DNA of 64,000 nt, taken from contig CAIMEY010000047.1 in NCBI GenBank assembly GCA_903840165.1, forward strand, positions 1 to 64,000, read 5' to 3'. This document shows positions 32,816 to 43,426 of this stretch, one piece after another. The notes under the pieces are model-generated. The model did no database searches, had not been told where the DNA came from, and saw only the letters and a list, made by a program, of their open reading frames with translations. This DNA is from an uncultured Myxococcales bacterium. Lineage in GTDB: Bacteria; Myxococcota_A; UBA9042. Made by a program: the position numbers and the translations under genes. Every line of letters starts with the position of its first letter. Positions within the stretch are counted from its first letter, which is position 1.

Positions 32816-33394
32816 GTGTCGCGCATACTCGTTGTTCTCGGCCACCCGCGCGCCGATAGTCTGTGTGCAGCCCTTGGGACCGCCTACGCTGATGCTGCGC
32901 AGGCTGCCGGGGCCGAGGTCCATCGCTTGAATCTTGCCGAGTTGCAGTTCGATCCCATCTTGAGGGCAGGCTTTGAAAGCGACCTTGAGCCGGATTTGCA
33001 GCGCGCTCAGGCGGAGTTGAGCTGGGCCCAACACATCGTTTGGGTGTATCCGGTGTGGTGGGCGAGCTTGCCAGCCCTGCTCAAAGGCTTTTGCGACCGT
33101 ACGCTTTTGCCGGGGTTTGCCTTCCGCTACGTCCAGGGAAAAGCCTTTCCAGCCAAGCTGTTGCTTGGGAAAACGGCCAGGCTGCTGGTGACGCTGGACT
33201 CGCCCCCCTGGTACTATCGCTGGTGGATTGGCGCTCCGTCCGAGCGGGCGATGATCAAAGCAACCTTGGAATTCTGTGGCATTTCCGTCACCGCCCGCAC
33301 CTACTTTGGGCCCGTGCGCGGCAGCGACCCGACCAAGCGTGCTGGGTGGCTTGCGCAGGCCAAGGCCTTGGGGCAGGGCGACGCAACACGTTGA
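32816..33394 (+). CDS. NAD(P)H oxidoreductase, flavodoxin-like fold
   Basis: This protein belongs to the NQO1/KefF/MdaB-like family of flavin-dependent NAD(P)H:quinone oxidoreductases. It shows ILVVLGHPRADSLCAALGTAY, then VWVYPVWWASLPALLKGFCDRTLLPGFAF, the FMN-binding and dimer motif of the family. From the GTG at 32816, with AGGAG 5 nt upstream, it has 192 residues; an ATG at 32780 lacks a ribosome binding site. It is probably controlled by the divergent LysR protein and may protect against quinone or electrophile stress. Confidence 0.9.
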   Translation: MSRILVVLGHPRADSLCAALGTAYADAAQAAGAEVHRLNLAELQFDPILRAGFESDLEPDLQRAQAELSWAQHIVWVYPVWWASLPALLKGFCDRTLLPGFAFRYVQGKAFPAKLLLGKTARLLVTLDSPPWYYRWWIGAPSERAMIKATLEFCGISVTARTYFGPVRGSDPTKRAGWLAQAKALGQGDATR

Positions 33395-33413
33395 ATAGCC
33401 TGACTAAGCGCCC

Positions 33414-34763
33414 TTACAACCGCCAGATCACCACGCCCACCGGCGCGCCGTTGGCCCCGTTGAGGTTGGTGAATACCAGGCTCAGGTGGTCGCTGCCGTC
33501 CAGGGCCAAGGACAAACTCGTCGCAACGGGCTTGAGCTTGTAGGCGTTGGTTGTGTCCGGACCACAGGTGCTCCATGCAGTGAAGTCACTGGAAGTAGAC
33601 GTCTTTAGGCGTCCACACTTGTCCGTGCCATTGCCACCGTTGGAGGCGTAGGTGCCCACGCCGGTGCCCTTGGCGGAGACAGCTGCAAAGAAGGCGAGGC
33701 CGGGGGCAGCACCCGTTTCCAGGGGCAAATTGCTCGGGACGTCCCACTTGACGCCGTCGGTCGAATGGGTGGCCCAATACGTGCTGACGTTGCCGGCCAA
33801 CGGTGCTAACAGGCCCGCGAAGAGCACGCGCGGCTGCGTGCCGGCAAAGCCAAGGTAGACTTCCCGTGTTGCATTGGCGTCTTGACTGGTCGCAATGAGT
33901 GAGGAGGTCGCCGAGCCTGGACGCCAGTACGTCAAGCGCAGGTCCTTCTCATTGGCCGTCGTGGTCCAATACGCCAACGCCGCCTGATCATTGGCGTCTA
34001 GCGCCAGTCCGAGGCGCGTGTTCACACCCGCTGGGCCCGGTTTGACCCCGGCCTCCAGGGTCAGCCAAGGCGCCGGCACACGTTGCCAGGCAGAGGGGTC
34101 GGAACCGACTGTTCCTTCAGCGTAAAAATAGCCAGCGTAGTTCTGGTACCACGCGACGTGGACCTTGCCACCCCGCGCGACGACACTGGGCCAACTAGTT
34201 GAATCGTATTGTGTTTGTGTCTTCGGATCCTGGCCGTCGGTCAGCAACTGCGAGGTCCATGTGGCACCCCGATCTTTAGAGACGGCCAATTGCAAGCCAG
34301 TACGACTACTTGCGTGAACAACGGCCACCTGATGCACCAGGATCCATGCCTTTTCGCTGGCGTCGTAGCTCAAGGCAATAGGTCCCTGGGGCCCGCCGTT
34401 GGGCGCGCCAATCGTGCCGACCTGGATGGCTGTGGGGAAAACCTTGGCGACCGGGTCCCAGGCGGAGAAATAGACGTTGGTGTCGTCCAACGTGCCGTCG
34501 GCGTTTTCGTCGGCCCAGACCCAAGCGACGCCAGCGTCCCCGTTCTCGTCCAAAGCTACAGCTGTGTATTTGCCAAATGTTTCTAAGTAGTTTCCTGTGA
34601 CGCCGCTCGGCTTGGTCAGAACTGTGTGGGCGGTATTCGGCCACGGCACGGTGCCAGCGTCCGCAACGGAAGAGGCATCGGCGCCGGCAGACGACGTCGA
34701 GTTGCAGCAAAGGCTGGGAAGAACGAGAAGAATTGCCACGAAAATAGAGCGAAATTGCAGCAT
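33414..34763 (-). CDS. secreted protein with Asp-box (sialidase-like) repeats
   Basis: The 449-residue protein begins with a signal peptide (FVAILLVLPSLCC); the cysteines are not in a canonical lipobox, so lipidation is uncertain. After a short Ser/Ala/Asp linker the rest resembles six-bladed BNR/Asp-box propellers: SKDRGATWTSQLL is a classic Asp box, and STDGVKWDV and SSDFTAWST are degenerate ones. Catalytic sialidase residues were not identified, so it may be a binding or structural propeller. GAGG precedes the ATG. It is convergent with the oxidoreductase gene, 19 bp away. Confidence 0.75.
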   Translation of the reverse strand: MLQFRSIFVAILLVLPSLCCNSTSSAGADASSVADAGTVPWPNTAHTVLTKPSGVTGNYLETFGKYTAVALDENGDAGVAWVWADENADGTLDDTNVYFSAWDPVAKVFPTAIQVGTIGAPNGGPQGPIALSYDASEKAWILVHQVAVVHASSRTGLQLAVSKDRGATWTSQLLTDGQDPKTQTQYDSTSWPSVVARGGKVHVAWYQNYAGYFYAEGTVGSDPSAWQRVPAPWLTLEAGVKPGPAGVNTRLGLALDANDQAALAYWTTTANEKDLRLTYWRPGSATSSLIATSQDANATREVYLGFAGTQPRVLFAGLLAPLAGNVSTYWATHSTDGVKWDVPSNLPLETGAAPGLAFFAAVSAKGTGVGTYASNGGNGTDKCGRLKTSTSSDFTAWSTCGPDTTNAYKLKPVATSLSLALDGSDHLSLVFTNLNGANGAPVGVVIWRL

Positions 34764-35144
34764 GAGCCACCTCGGCCGGACAGCTTGGGCCCTGCAGCCG
34801 CGCTGGGCACCCGCACGTGCGGGTTGGCCGTGAAGCGACGGCTCGGCCTGGACAGAAGGACGCTAGCGAGACCAGAAGCGACAGAAACCCTTTCGCGCGC
34901 AATATCAGGGATGAACAGTCAGTGGCCGCCCGTCAGGGATCTACCCGCCGGTGCCTTGCGCTACCCTGCATTTTTGCTGTGCTGTCTGCCCCTCAGCAGC
35001 CAGCCGGACCATCCGGCGACGTCCATGGCCTTACGATGCCCCAGGGTGCCGGCGTCGTCAAGGGCCTCAAGCCCCCGTGCTGTAAGATCTTCTCTGCCTG
35101 GTGCTGATGACGCCAGGGAGCCCAAGCCGCGTCGGCCAGCCCAA
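34764..35144. other. intergenic region with a 16-bp palindrome
   Basis: This 381-bp stretch between topB and the secreted-protein gene (both on the minus strand) has no supported gene. acccgcacgtgcgggt at 34809-34824 is a perfect palindrome about 46 bp upstream of the secreted-protein start. It could be an operator or the end of the topB transcript. Nothing else stands out. Confidence 0.5.
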
Positions 35145-37571
35145 TCAAACCCAGCGTGTTTGTTGGCATCCTTGGCATAACACGTACCAACGCCGGCTGC
35201 GCTCGCTCCACAGCACGCCCATCGGCAGGTGGCAACCGGGGCATTCTGGGGCCAACGGCCGTGGGCTGCTCGGCTCGCGGGCATTGAGCCAGGCGTCGCA
35301 CCGGTCGCAGCGCTGCAGCCATTCGCTTTTCTTGGTACTCCAGAGGATCCGAAGAATACCCTTGCATTGGTCGCACTTAGCGACAGCCGGCCAACTGGGC
35401 TTGTCCTCCTCCCATTGCGCGGTGCGGCCACAATGTTGGCAAATGCCGCGGCCGGACATGGGGCCGGTGCAGTGGGGACAGCGCACGAGCCAGTGGCCCT
35501 TGTCGTCGCAGTCGTAGCTAACCCTGCATTTGGGCTCAAGAATGGCGCTACAGGTGGCGAAATGCTTTTCGCTCGCCGCACGCAGCAACAAATTGGACCG
35601 GCAGCGCGGGCAGGGGCCGAGAACGCCCGCCGGCAGGGGCGCTGGAGACAACCCCCCCCCCGATGTCGTTTGGCTTTGTGCGGTGCGCTGTGCCTGGGCC
35701 TGCGCCGAGACGCGGATCTTCTCGACCACTTCCTGGACAAACAGCCGAATATCACTCATGAATTTTTCGCGGCCGTGCTCGCCGCGGCGCATGCGGTTGA
35801 GGTCGGCTTCCCACTGACCGGTCAAGAGCGGCGAAGTCAGCGCGTCCACATGGATGCTGGCGATGAGCCCAAGCCCCTTTTCGGTTGCGCGAACATTGTT
35901 GGATTCACGAGCAATATAGCCACGTTGCAGTAGCGTCTCAATAATAGCCGCTCGCGTCGCCGGCGTGCCTAGGCCACAATCCTTCATCGCCCCGCGCAGT
36001 TCCTCATCGTCCAGTTCTCGCCCCGCGCCCTGCATGGCGGTCAACAAGTCGGCTTCATTGAGCGGCTTGGGCGGCGTGGTCTTGCCCGCCTTGGCCTGCA
36101 CCTGCGCTAGATGAACCTTTTGATTCTTGCGGACTTCTGGCAGGCGCTGCACATCCGTGTCGTCCTTCTTGCCAGCGCGCGGCGGGTCGACCCGGGTCCA
36201 ACCGGCCTGCTTTTCCACCGCGCCCGTCGTCTTGAAGGTCTGCCCTTGGTCGCCATCCTCTACGCGGGTGATGATGGTCGTCCGAGCCTCGACACGGTCC
36301 GGGTACCACGCGGCAACTAGGCGTCGCGCCACAAGATCGTAGAGCCGCGCTTGGTCCGTCGGCAGGTCCAGCTGTCCACCGCGCACCGGCGGTGCCTTTT
36401 CGGTCACCACGATCGCGGAGTGGTCCTCCACCTGCGTGTCGTCGACGAAGCGCTTACTCAGCGGCGGCGGTCGACCCTTGCCCATTGCCTGGATTTCTTG
36501 GACAAATTCTCCCCACGGGCCCGCCTGCAGCGATTGCAACCACGCCGGCGCCTTTTGCGCGTCCGCCTGCGTCAAGTGGCGTGAGTTGGTGCGCGGGTAG
36601 GAAATCAGTTTGCCTTCATAGAGTTGTTGCGCAACTTCGAGGGTGTGCTCGGCCGTCCATTTAAAGCGCCGATTGCACTCTTTCTGCAAAGCCGTTAAAT
36701 CATAAAGTAATTCAGCCTTGCGCCTTTCGTTCTTGGCCACGACTGATTCAATTTTGCCAGGACGATCGCGCAGTTGATCGGCCAGCGCCTGGGCCTGCTG
36801 CTGATTGTACAGGCGGTCCTGTTCCTTGCCGTCGACTAAGCGAAACCACTTGCCGGGATAGCGCGCGCCGCTGTCGGGCACGTCGAAGTCCGCGATAAGT
36901 GTCCAAAAATCCTTGGGCACAAAGTGCGCGATTTCCTGGTCGCGGCCGGCGATGATGGCCAGGGTCGGCGTTTGCACCCGGCCGATCGAATAGACGCCTT
37001 GAGCCCCTTGGCTGCGCGCCACCAGCGTTTGCGCCCGCGTGCAGTTGATGCCGACGAGCCAGTCTGCCTCCTGCCGGCAGCGAGCGGCATCAGTCAAGCC
37101 ATTGTAAGTGCTATCTAATTTCATTCCTTGCCAGGCCTGGCGGATTGCATCATCGGTCAAGCTGGAGGTCCACAAGCGCCACACGGGACGGTTGCAACCT
37201 GCGAGATCGTAAACCAAATGAAAGATCAGCTGACCTTCGCGCCCGGCGTCCGTTGCGTTCACAACCTCGCTGACATCGTCGCGCACCAGCAGCGAGCGCA
37301 CGGCTTGCCATTGATCCATGGTCGCCGGATTGGGACAATAGCGAAACGTTTCAGGGAGAAAGGGCAGGCCCGACATCCGCCACGACTTCAGAGACGGGTC
37401 GTAGGTATCCGGCTCAACCGCCTCGACCAAGTGGCCGACGCACCAAGTCACCACCACGTCCTGACCCTGCGCATCGCGGCCAGAAATCGCGTGGCGGCCA
37501 CTGCCCGTCAGACCGATGGCGTGGGCGATGCTACGGCCCATGGAGGGCTTTTCGGCGATGACCAGGCGCAA
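35145..37571 (-). CDS. topB: DNA topoisomerase III
   Basis: Type IA topoisomerase that decatenates DNA. It has the Toprim region (RLVIAEKPSMGRSIA, VNATDAGREGQLIF), ADWLVGINCTRA, YSIGRVQTPTLAII and the active-site tyrosine in LISYPRTNSRHL (near residue 325). After residue about 620 comes a cysteine-rich tail with repeated C-x2-C pairs (CPRC, CPHC, CQHC, CDQC, CDRC, CPGC, CQGC), i.e. several zinc ribbons. The TTG at 37571 gives the family-typical N-terminus MRLVIAEKPS with GAGG upstream (808 residues). A GTG at 37619 would add 16 residues. Confidence 0.93.
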   Translation of the reverse strand: MRLVIAEKPSMGRSIAHAIGLTGSGRHAISGRDAQGQDVVVTWCVGHLVEAVEPDTYDPSLKSWRMSGLPFLPETFRYCPNPATMDQWQAVRSLLVRDDVSEVVNATDAGREGQLIFHLVYDLAGCNRPVWRLWTSSLTDDAIRQAWQGMKLDSTYNGLTDAARCRQEADWLVGINCTRAQTLVARSQGAQGVYSIGRVQTPTLAIIAGRDQEIAHFVPKDFWTLIADFDVPDSGARYPGKWFRLVDGKEQDRLYNQQQAQALADQLRDRPGKIESVVAKNERRKAELLYDLTALQKECNRRFKWTAEHTLEVAQQLYEGKLISYPRTNSRHLTQADAQKAPAWLQSLQAGPWGEFVQEIQAMGKGRPPPLSKRFVDDTQVEDHSAIVVTEKAPPVRGGQLDLPTDQARLYDLVARRLVAAWYPDRVEARTTIITRVEDGDQGQTFKTTGAVEKQAGWTRVDPPRAGKKDDTDVQRLPEVRKNQKVHLAQVQAKAGKTTPPKPLNEADLLTAMQGAGRELDDEELRGAMKDCGLGTPATRAAIIETLLQRGYIARESNNVRATEKGLGLIASIHVDALTSPLLTGQWEADLNRMRRGEHGREKFMSDIRLFVQEVVEKIRVSAQAQAQRTAQSQTTSGGGLSPAPLPAGVLGPCPRCRSNLLLRAASEKHFATCSAILEPKCRVSYDCDDKGHWLVRCPHCTGPMSGRGICQHCGRTAQWEEDKPSWPAVAKCDQCKGILRILWSTKKSEWLQRCDRCDAWLNAREPSSPRPLAPECPGCHLPMGVLWSERSRRWYVLCQGCQQTRWV

Positions 37572-37934
37572 GAACCCATCCTCGACCGGCCCAAGGCGTG
37601 GGCCGCTTTGTAGCGCCACGGCCAGTTTGCCGTGCGGGTGTCAACCAAGGCGTTGTCTGAACTATTCCATTGCGCAGTTTTGCTGTATTTATGGGCTGTT
37701 ACGGTGGCATGACTGTGCAAGATGAGGGACCCCAACCGCGGCCCCTTGTCGCCGGCGCAGGGTAGGCGCTTGCACAGCCGCCGGCAAGGGGCGCGACATT
37801 GTCCAGTCCAGCCGCGGAAATGGCCGCGATTCGCTTGATTTCTTTGGCCAGTTACGCATCATGGACAAGTCAAAAGGCAGGGGCTTCGGGACGTCTGGCT
37901 GCGATGAAATCTCAAGTCAGGGCAGGGGGTTAGC
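37572..37934. other. divergent intergenic region with a strong hairpin
   Basis: This region lies between topB (leftward) and the beta-helix lipoprotein gene (rightward). gccccttg (37741-37748) plus ccggc (37752-37756) can pair with gccgg (37780-37784) plus caaggggc (37785-37792), a 13-bp stem with a 3-nt bulge. There is no T-tract. A terminator is not expected between divergent genes, so this may be an operator or the core of a small RNA. No ORF is supported. Confidence 0.5.
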
Positions 37935-40900
37935 GTGGGGCAATGGAGCGCAAAGTGCTGGATCCTCGCCGGGGCCGTGGCGACAGCCTGTGGCGGCACG
38001 GCGACGCCACCGGTCGCGGACGCGGCGGTTGCTGCGGACAGCGCAAGCCCTGATGCCGTGAAGGTGGGGGATGCTGATTCATCTGGAGATACAGGTGTTT
38101 TGGTGGATACGGCTGGCGTTGACGTCGCCGACGGCTTGGACAGTAGCAGCAATGACAGCACGGTCCCCGCGACCGATGCCGATGCGAGCGCGCCCGGCGA
38201 CACGGCTGGGGACAGTGACACCACGGCGGACGGTGACACGGCTGGCGACGGTGACACGCCTGGCGACGGCGACACGGTGGCGGACGGCGATTCGGCCAGT
38301 GCCGGTAAGTGCCCAGGAGCCACGCCCAAACCCGACGGAACCTGTTGTGCCGTTGGGCAAAGTTACGATGCGGCGACGGCCAGTTGTCTGACCCCTGCTC
38401 CTCTTGGCTGCTTAGGCACTGCGGCCGATTGCTGGCCGCGTTGGTGCTTGGATTGGCTCGACGCAGCGGGACAACCTTGCCCGAGTTCCGCGGCCAATTG
38501 TCATGCCACCGGGCGCAGTTGCACTGCAGCAGAAGTTGCGGCAGGGCAGGGCTGCCCGGCCGGTCAGGCCCCAGATGCGGCGGGCTGTCATTCAGCGGGT
38601 AGCACCGTCGCCTTACCTGGCGGATTTGCTTGGAAAGATGGTGCCCTAGTACCCGGCCCTTCGGCAGCGGTTCTGGTCGCAGCGGACGTTTCTCCTGTAC
38701 AAGCAGAGCCTTATCAAGCGCCAGCTCCCCTGCACTGGTGCTCTGCGGCGTCCGGGCCTGAGGCCTGCGCGCAAGGCTGTGCGGTTGGTGAAAGTGCAGA
38801 TGTTTCAGGTGTTTGTGCAGCCGTGGTTGGCCCAGCCTGGGACTGCCCGCCGGGATTCGCCCTCGGTGCGGCCCCTGGTCCAGCGTGCGTTGCCGATCCA
38901 GCCGATTGCGGCAGTGACGCTTTTGGTGGAGCCCAAGACGCAGCCCAGACCGTCTTTGTCGATGGAAGTTTTCAAGGTGTTTCAAGTGGTTTACGAGCAG
39001 CGCCATGGACCACGCTGGCCCAAGCGGTGCTGGCGTTGCCGGCCGGTGGCACCATCGTCGTGGCGGCCGGGACCTACGCCAGCGCCATCGACACCCAGAA
39101 TTCGCTCACGATCAAAGGGCGTTGTGCAGCCATGGTCACCTTGCACGGACCGAGCGACCAATGCGTGCTGCACGGCGGAGCCGGTGCCTCCCTCACCATC
39201 AGCGGTGTAACCCTAGATGGCGGCAACGAAATGCTACGCCTGGACTCGGCCAAAGCCAGTCTGAAGCGCGTCGCCATTGGCAACGGCCTGCGCTACGGCA
39301 TCAAGGCCCAAGGTGGCTCTCAACTCAGCATTTCTCAATGCTTTATTCATGACATCGCCCCGTCCCAGCCCGATCTGTCCGTGGGCCAAGGCATCGCCGT
39401 CCAGGGGGCGAGCACGCTCGTGGCCGCCGACCTGCGGATTAGCCACGCCCATGACATCGGCCTTGCGATCGACGGCGTTGCAAGCCTAGCCACGCTCGAT
39501 CGGGTCGCCATCGATGGGACTCAACTGTCTGTAAAGACAGGTGAGTCTGGCCATGGCCTCGCAGTCACCGGCGGGGCCCAAGGGACTTTCACCGACATTG
39601 CCCTGCAGGCCAATCACAGTGCTGCGGCACTATGCTACGGCGTCGGCAGCAGTTTCACCTTGAAAAACACGTGGATTGACGGAACTTTGCCCAGCGGTCC
39701 TGCGGTCAAGGACGGCAGCGGCGTCTTGGTCATGGCGGGGGCGCAAATCGCAATTCAAAATGCGAGAATCACAGAGAATCACAGCAGCGGCATTCTCGCC
39801 AATGGCAGCGGAACGGAGGTCAACCTCGGCGCGGTCCTGATTTCAGGCACTCAGGGCAGTGCCGGCGGTTTGGGCGGCGAAGGCATCATCATTCAAGGCG
39901 GCGCCAGTGCCTCATGGAGTGTTGTGCAATTGCTCAATAATCGCGCAGAAGGTGCGCTGATCGACGGCGCCCAGTTGACCGTGCAAGACCTGCAAGTGGT
40001 CGGCACGCAGCCTCAACTCGTTGATCAAGCGGGAGGAATCGGCCTGTCGGTTGTGGGCGGTGCCAATGTGACGGCCAAGGGCCTGGATTTGCTGCAAAAT
40101 CACTTTGCCGGTCTGTTCGTCGCCGGCGTCGGCACGCAATTGCTGTGGACGGATGGTCAAATTGCGGACACCAGCACCGCCGCGGGCTATGGCGGCTACG
40201 GCTGCATCGTTCAAGGAGGCGGCTCCGCTATCTGCAAGGGTTCCTTGCGCTTTCACCACAACACGGCCATCGGCGTCTATGTCACCAGTCAGGGCTCCAG
40301 CCTTGGCTTGGCAGGAACCGTCGTCATCGACCAGACCCAACCGGTGGATTCCGGCAGTTGGGGAGGTCGCGGTTTGGCGGTCGAAGCCAGCGCCACTGCC
40401 ACCCTCGATGGCAGCGTTTTACTGAGTGAAAACAGCGATGCAGGCCTCTTTGTCGTTAGCGGTGGCCAACTCGTCAGCACGGCCGATTTCACCGTCGCCG
40501 GGACCTTGCCCAGGGCCGATGGCAGCGGCGGCCGCGGCATCCAAGTCTTTCAAGGCGCTCAGGCGACCTTGGCCAGCACCACCGTGATCGGCAATGCAGA
40601 GGTCGGCGTCGTCGTGGACGGCCCCGGCAGCGCCCTCATCAGCACCGGCGCTTGGCGAATTTCCGGCACCGTTGCTGCCAAAAATACGTTGTGGGGTAGA
40701 GGCTTACAGGTGAGCAGTGGTGCCACCCTCAAGGGCCAGGGCGAGGCGGCCACCCTGAGGCTGAGCGGCAATAGCGAGCACGGTTTGGTCGTCGATGGCC
40801 TTGGCAGCCTCATTTCCGCGTTACCCTTGCAATTCATCGGCAATGGCGCGCGCGGCCTGGTGGTCCAAGGGGCGGCCAATCTGCAGGCGAGCCACGTGAT

Positions 40901-41768
40901 TCTCTATGGAAATGCCAAAGTTGGCCTTCATGTCGATGGCGCCGGCAGTCGCGTCCAGGTCGATCAGCTGGGCAGCTTGGCCGCGGGCAATCGCGGAGCC
41001 GAGGTCAGCACCGGCGCTGAACTGCGTGCGGACTCGCTATTGAGCTGGCAAGACAATGGGTTAGGCGTCTTTGTCCATGACCCTGGCTCCAAGGCCTGGC
41101 TGCTCGATGCGCGAATCGATGCGCCACATTCCTTGATAAATCATACCTTTGGCCATGGCTTACAGGCTCAGGCAGGGGCTGAGTTGCACCTCGCCGGAGC
41201 CGCGATCGTCCAAGCGACCGAACTGGCAATGGTGGCCAATGCCTCGATCTTTCAAGCAATTGGTGTCTGGGTGCAGGCACCAACGGTGCAATCGGCATTC
41301 CAGGCGCAAGTCGGCGCGGCGGTTGAGGCCGGCGCCAAGGCACAGTTCTCGGTAATTGCAAGTCGTTTTGAGATGTTACAGAGTGCTGCCGTCCTAGTCG
41401 ACCAGGCAAGTCTGCAACTGACCGATACCCTGATTCGCCAAGTCGCAGCCGTGCCAACTGGCAAGTATCCCGACCTCGCAGATGCTATTATTGCGAATAA
41501 AAGCATACTATTGCAGTTGGAGCGATCCTGGATCGACAGTGCCGCACGCTACGGTCTATCGCTCCAGGGCGACGCCGCCACGGTTCACGCCAGTCGCGTC
41601 CAAGACTGTGCGGCCGCCTTGGCGACCGTTGGGGCCTCGGCGGTGGCAGTCACGGCCAGTTGGCTGACCAACAATGCTGAAAATACCAAGATAATTGAGG
41701 CTTTGACGCTGCCTTCCTTGACCGGTGTTGCCCTAGGACTAGACCCTGTGGCGGTTCAAGCGCCCTGA
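37935..41768 (+). CDS. large beta-helix surface lipoprotein
   Basis: The 1277-residue protein starts at a GTG preceded by an AGGGGG ribosome binding site. A signal peptide ends in a lipobox (AVATAC, Cys19). Residues about 25-120 are a low-complexity Asp/Ala/Thr/Gly linker with repeats of GDGDT type. Residues about 125-335 are rich in cysteine (CPGATPKPDGTCC, GCPAGQAPDAAGCHS) and resemble short disulfide repeats. From about residue 335 (TVFVDGSFQG, then AGTYASAIDTQNSLTIKG) to 1230 it forms a right-handed parallel beta-helix, with rungs of the type GxGLxVxGGAxxxxxxxxLxxN. This layout is typical of surface proteins of myxobacteria and relatives. Whether it binds or degrades polysaccharide is unknown. 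Confidence 0.85.
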   Translation: MGQWSAKCWILAGAVATACGGTATPPVADAAVAADSASPDAVKVGDADSSGDTGVLVDTAGVDVADGLDSSSNDSTVPATDADASAPGDTAGDSDTTADGDTAGDGDTPGDGDTVADGDSASAGKCPGATPKPDGTCCAVGQSYDAATASCLTPAPLGCLGTAADCWPRWCLDWLDAAGQPCPSSAANCHATGRSCTAAEVAAGQGCPAGQAPDAAGCHSAGSTVALPGGFAWKDGALVPGPSAAVLVAADVSPVQAEPYQAPAPLHWCSAASGPEACAQGCAVGESADVSGVCAAVVGPAWDCPPGFALGAAPGPACVADPADCGSDAFGGAQDAAQTVFVDGSFQGVSSGLRAAPWTTLAQAVLALPAGGTIVVAAGTYASAIDTQNSLTIKGRCAAMVTLHGPSDQCVLHGGAGASLTISGVTLDGGNEMLRLDSAKASLKRVAIGNGLRYGIKAQGGSQLSISQCFIHDIAPSQPDLSVGQGIAVQGASTLVAADLRISHAHDIGLAIDGVASLATLDRVAIDGTQLSVKTGESGHGLAVTGGAQGTFTDIALQANHSAAALCYGVGSSFTLKNTWIDGTLPSGPAVKDGSGVLVMAGAQIAIQNARITENHSSGILANGSGTEVNLGAVLISGTQGSAGGLGGEGIIIQGGASASWSVVQLLNNRAEGALIDGAQLTVQDLQVVGTQPQLVDQAGGIGLSVVGGANVTAKGLDLLQNHFAGLFVAGVGTQLLWTDGQIADTSTAAGYGGYGCIVQGGGSAICKGSLRFHHNTAIGVYVTSQGSSLGLAGTVVIDQTQPVDSGSWGGRGLAVEASATATLDGSVLLSENSDAGLFVVSGGQLVSTADFTVAGTLPRADGSGGRGIQVFQGAQATLASTTVIGNAEVGVVVDGPGSALISTGAWRISGTVAAKNTLWGRGLQVSSGATLKGQGEAATLRLSGNSEHGLVVDGLGSLISALPLQFIGNGARGLVVQGAANLQASHVILYGNAKVGLHVDGAGSRVQVDQLGSLAAGNRGAEVSTGAELRADSLLSWQDNGLGVFVHDPGSKAWLLDARIDAPHSLINHTFGHGLQAQAGAELHLAGAAIVQATELAMVANASIFQAIGVWVQAPTVQSAFQAQVGAAVEAGAKAQFSVIASRFEMLQSAAVLVDQASLQLTDTLIRQVAAVPTGKYPDLADAIIANKSILLQLERSWIDSAARYGLSLQGDAATVHASRVQDCAAALATVGASAVAVTASWLTNNAENTKIIEALTLPSLTGVALGLDPVAVQAP

Positions 41769-42020
41769 GCCAGTCGCCAACGCTTGAGTTCGCTTGGCTT
41801 TGCTATTTGGCCTCCTTGCCTTGCCATTTGGAGTAATTGAGCACTGTTACGCCCGTAGTTCCCAGCCGGTTGCCCAGTCTACCGCCCGCCAACGCACCGG
41901 TGCGACAGATTTTGTCGCTTTTCCCGAGGCGCGGCCAATTCCGAGTGCGCGCATGGGTCGCACCCTGGCCCTGCCTGTGGCACAATGCCGCGCGCAGCCC
42001 GTTTCGCTGCAGGATTCACA

Positions 42021-43192
<1,172 letters not shown>

Positions 43193-43196
<4 letters not shown>

Positions 43197-43417
43197 CCAC
43201 ACACTGGCTTGTTGCCGCTGCACTGGCATTGGGAACTGTCGCTGCGAGCGGTTGCGGCAATTCATGTAGCAGCTTGGCTGATCGCGCCTGTGCCAAAGCG
43301 GGCGAGTCCAACCGAGTTTGTCAACGATTACGGGCAATTGCTGCATCGCCCTCGGACAAAGAACTGCAGGCCTGCAATGCCGGGCAGGCCTTTGCCGACG
43401 AGTTGGAAAAGCGGTAG
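43193..43417 (+). CDS. small lipoprotein
   Basis: This 74-residue protein overlaps the RibBA stop by four bases (GTGA), with AGGGAG upstream, so it is translationally coupled. It has a signal peptide and a good lipobox (LGTVAASGC), then NSCSSLADRACAKAG and further cysteines that could form disulfides. It ends in ADELEKR. The function is unknown. It lies 9 bp before the kinase gene. Confidence 0.75.
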
Positions 43418-43426
43418 CTTTGGCGT

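Noticed and set aside
34961..35755. 264-codon minus-strand frame at the 3' end of topB
   Set aside because: It overlaps the zinc-ribbon coding end of topB in another frame; its Cys/Arg-rich composition is a shadow.
37930..39006. 358-codon minus-strand frame, very rich in His, Arg and Pro
   Set aside because: It is antisense to the acidic linker of the beta-helix lipoprotein, whose GAC/ACG repeats give artificial Arg/His-rich frames.
41769..42020. FMN riboswitch before the ribBA-like gene
   Set aside because: None of the conserved riboflavin-element stretches (such as the AGGGTGAAATTC-type core) could be found.
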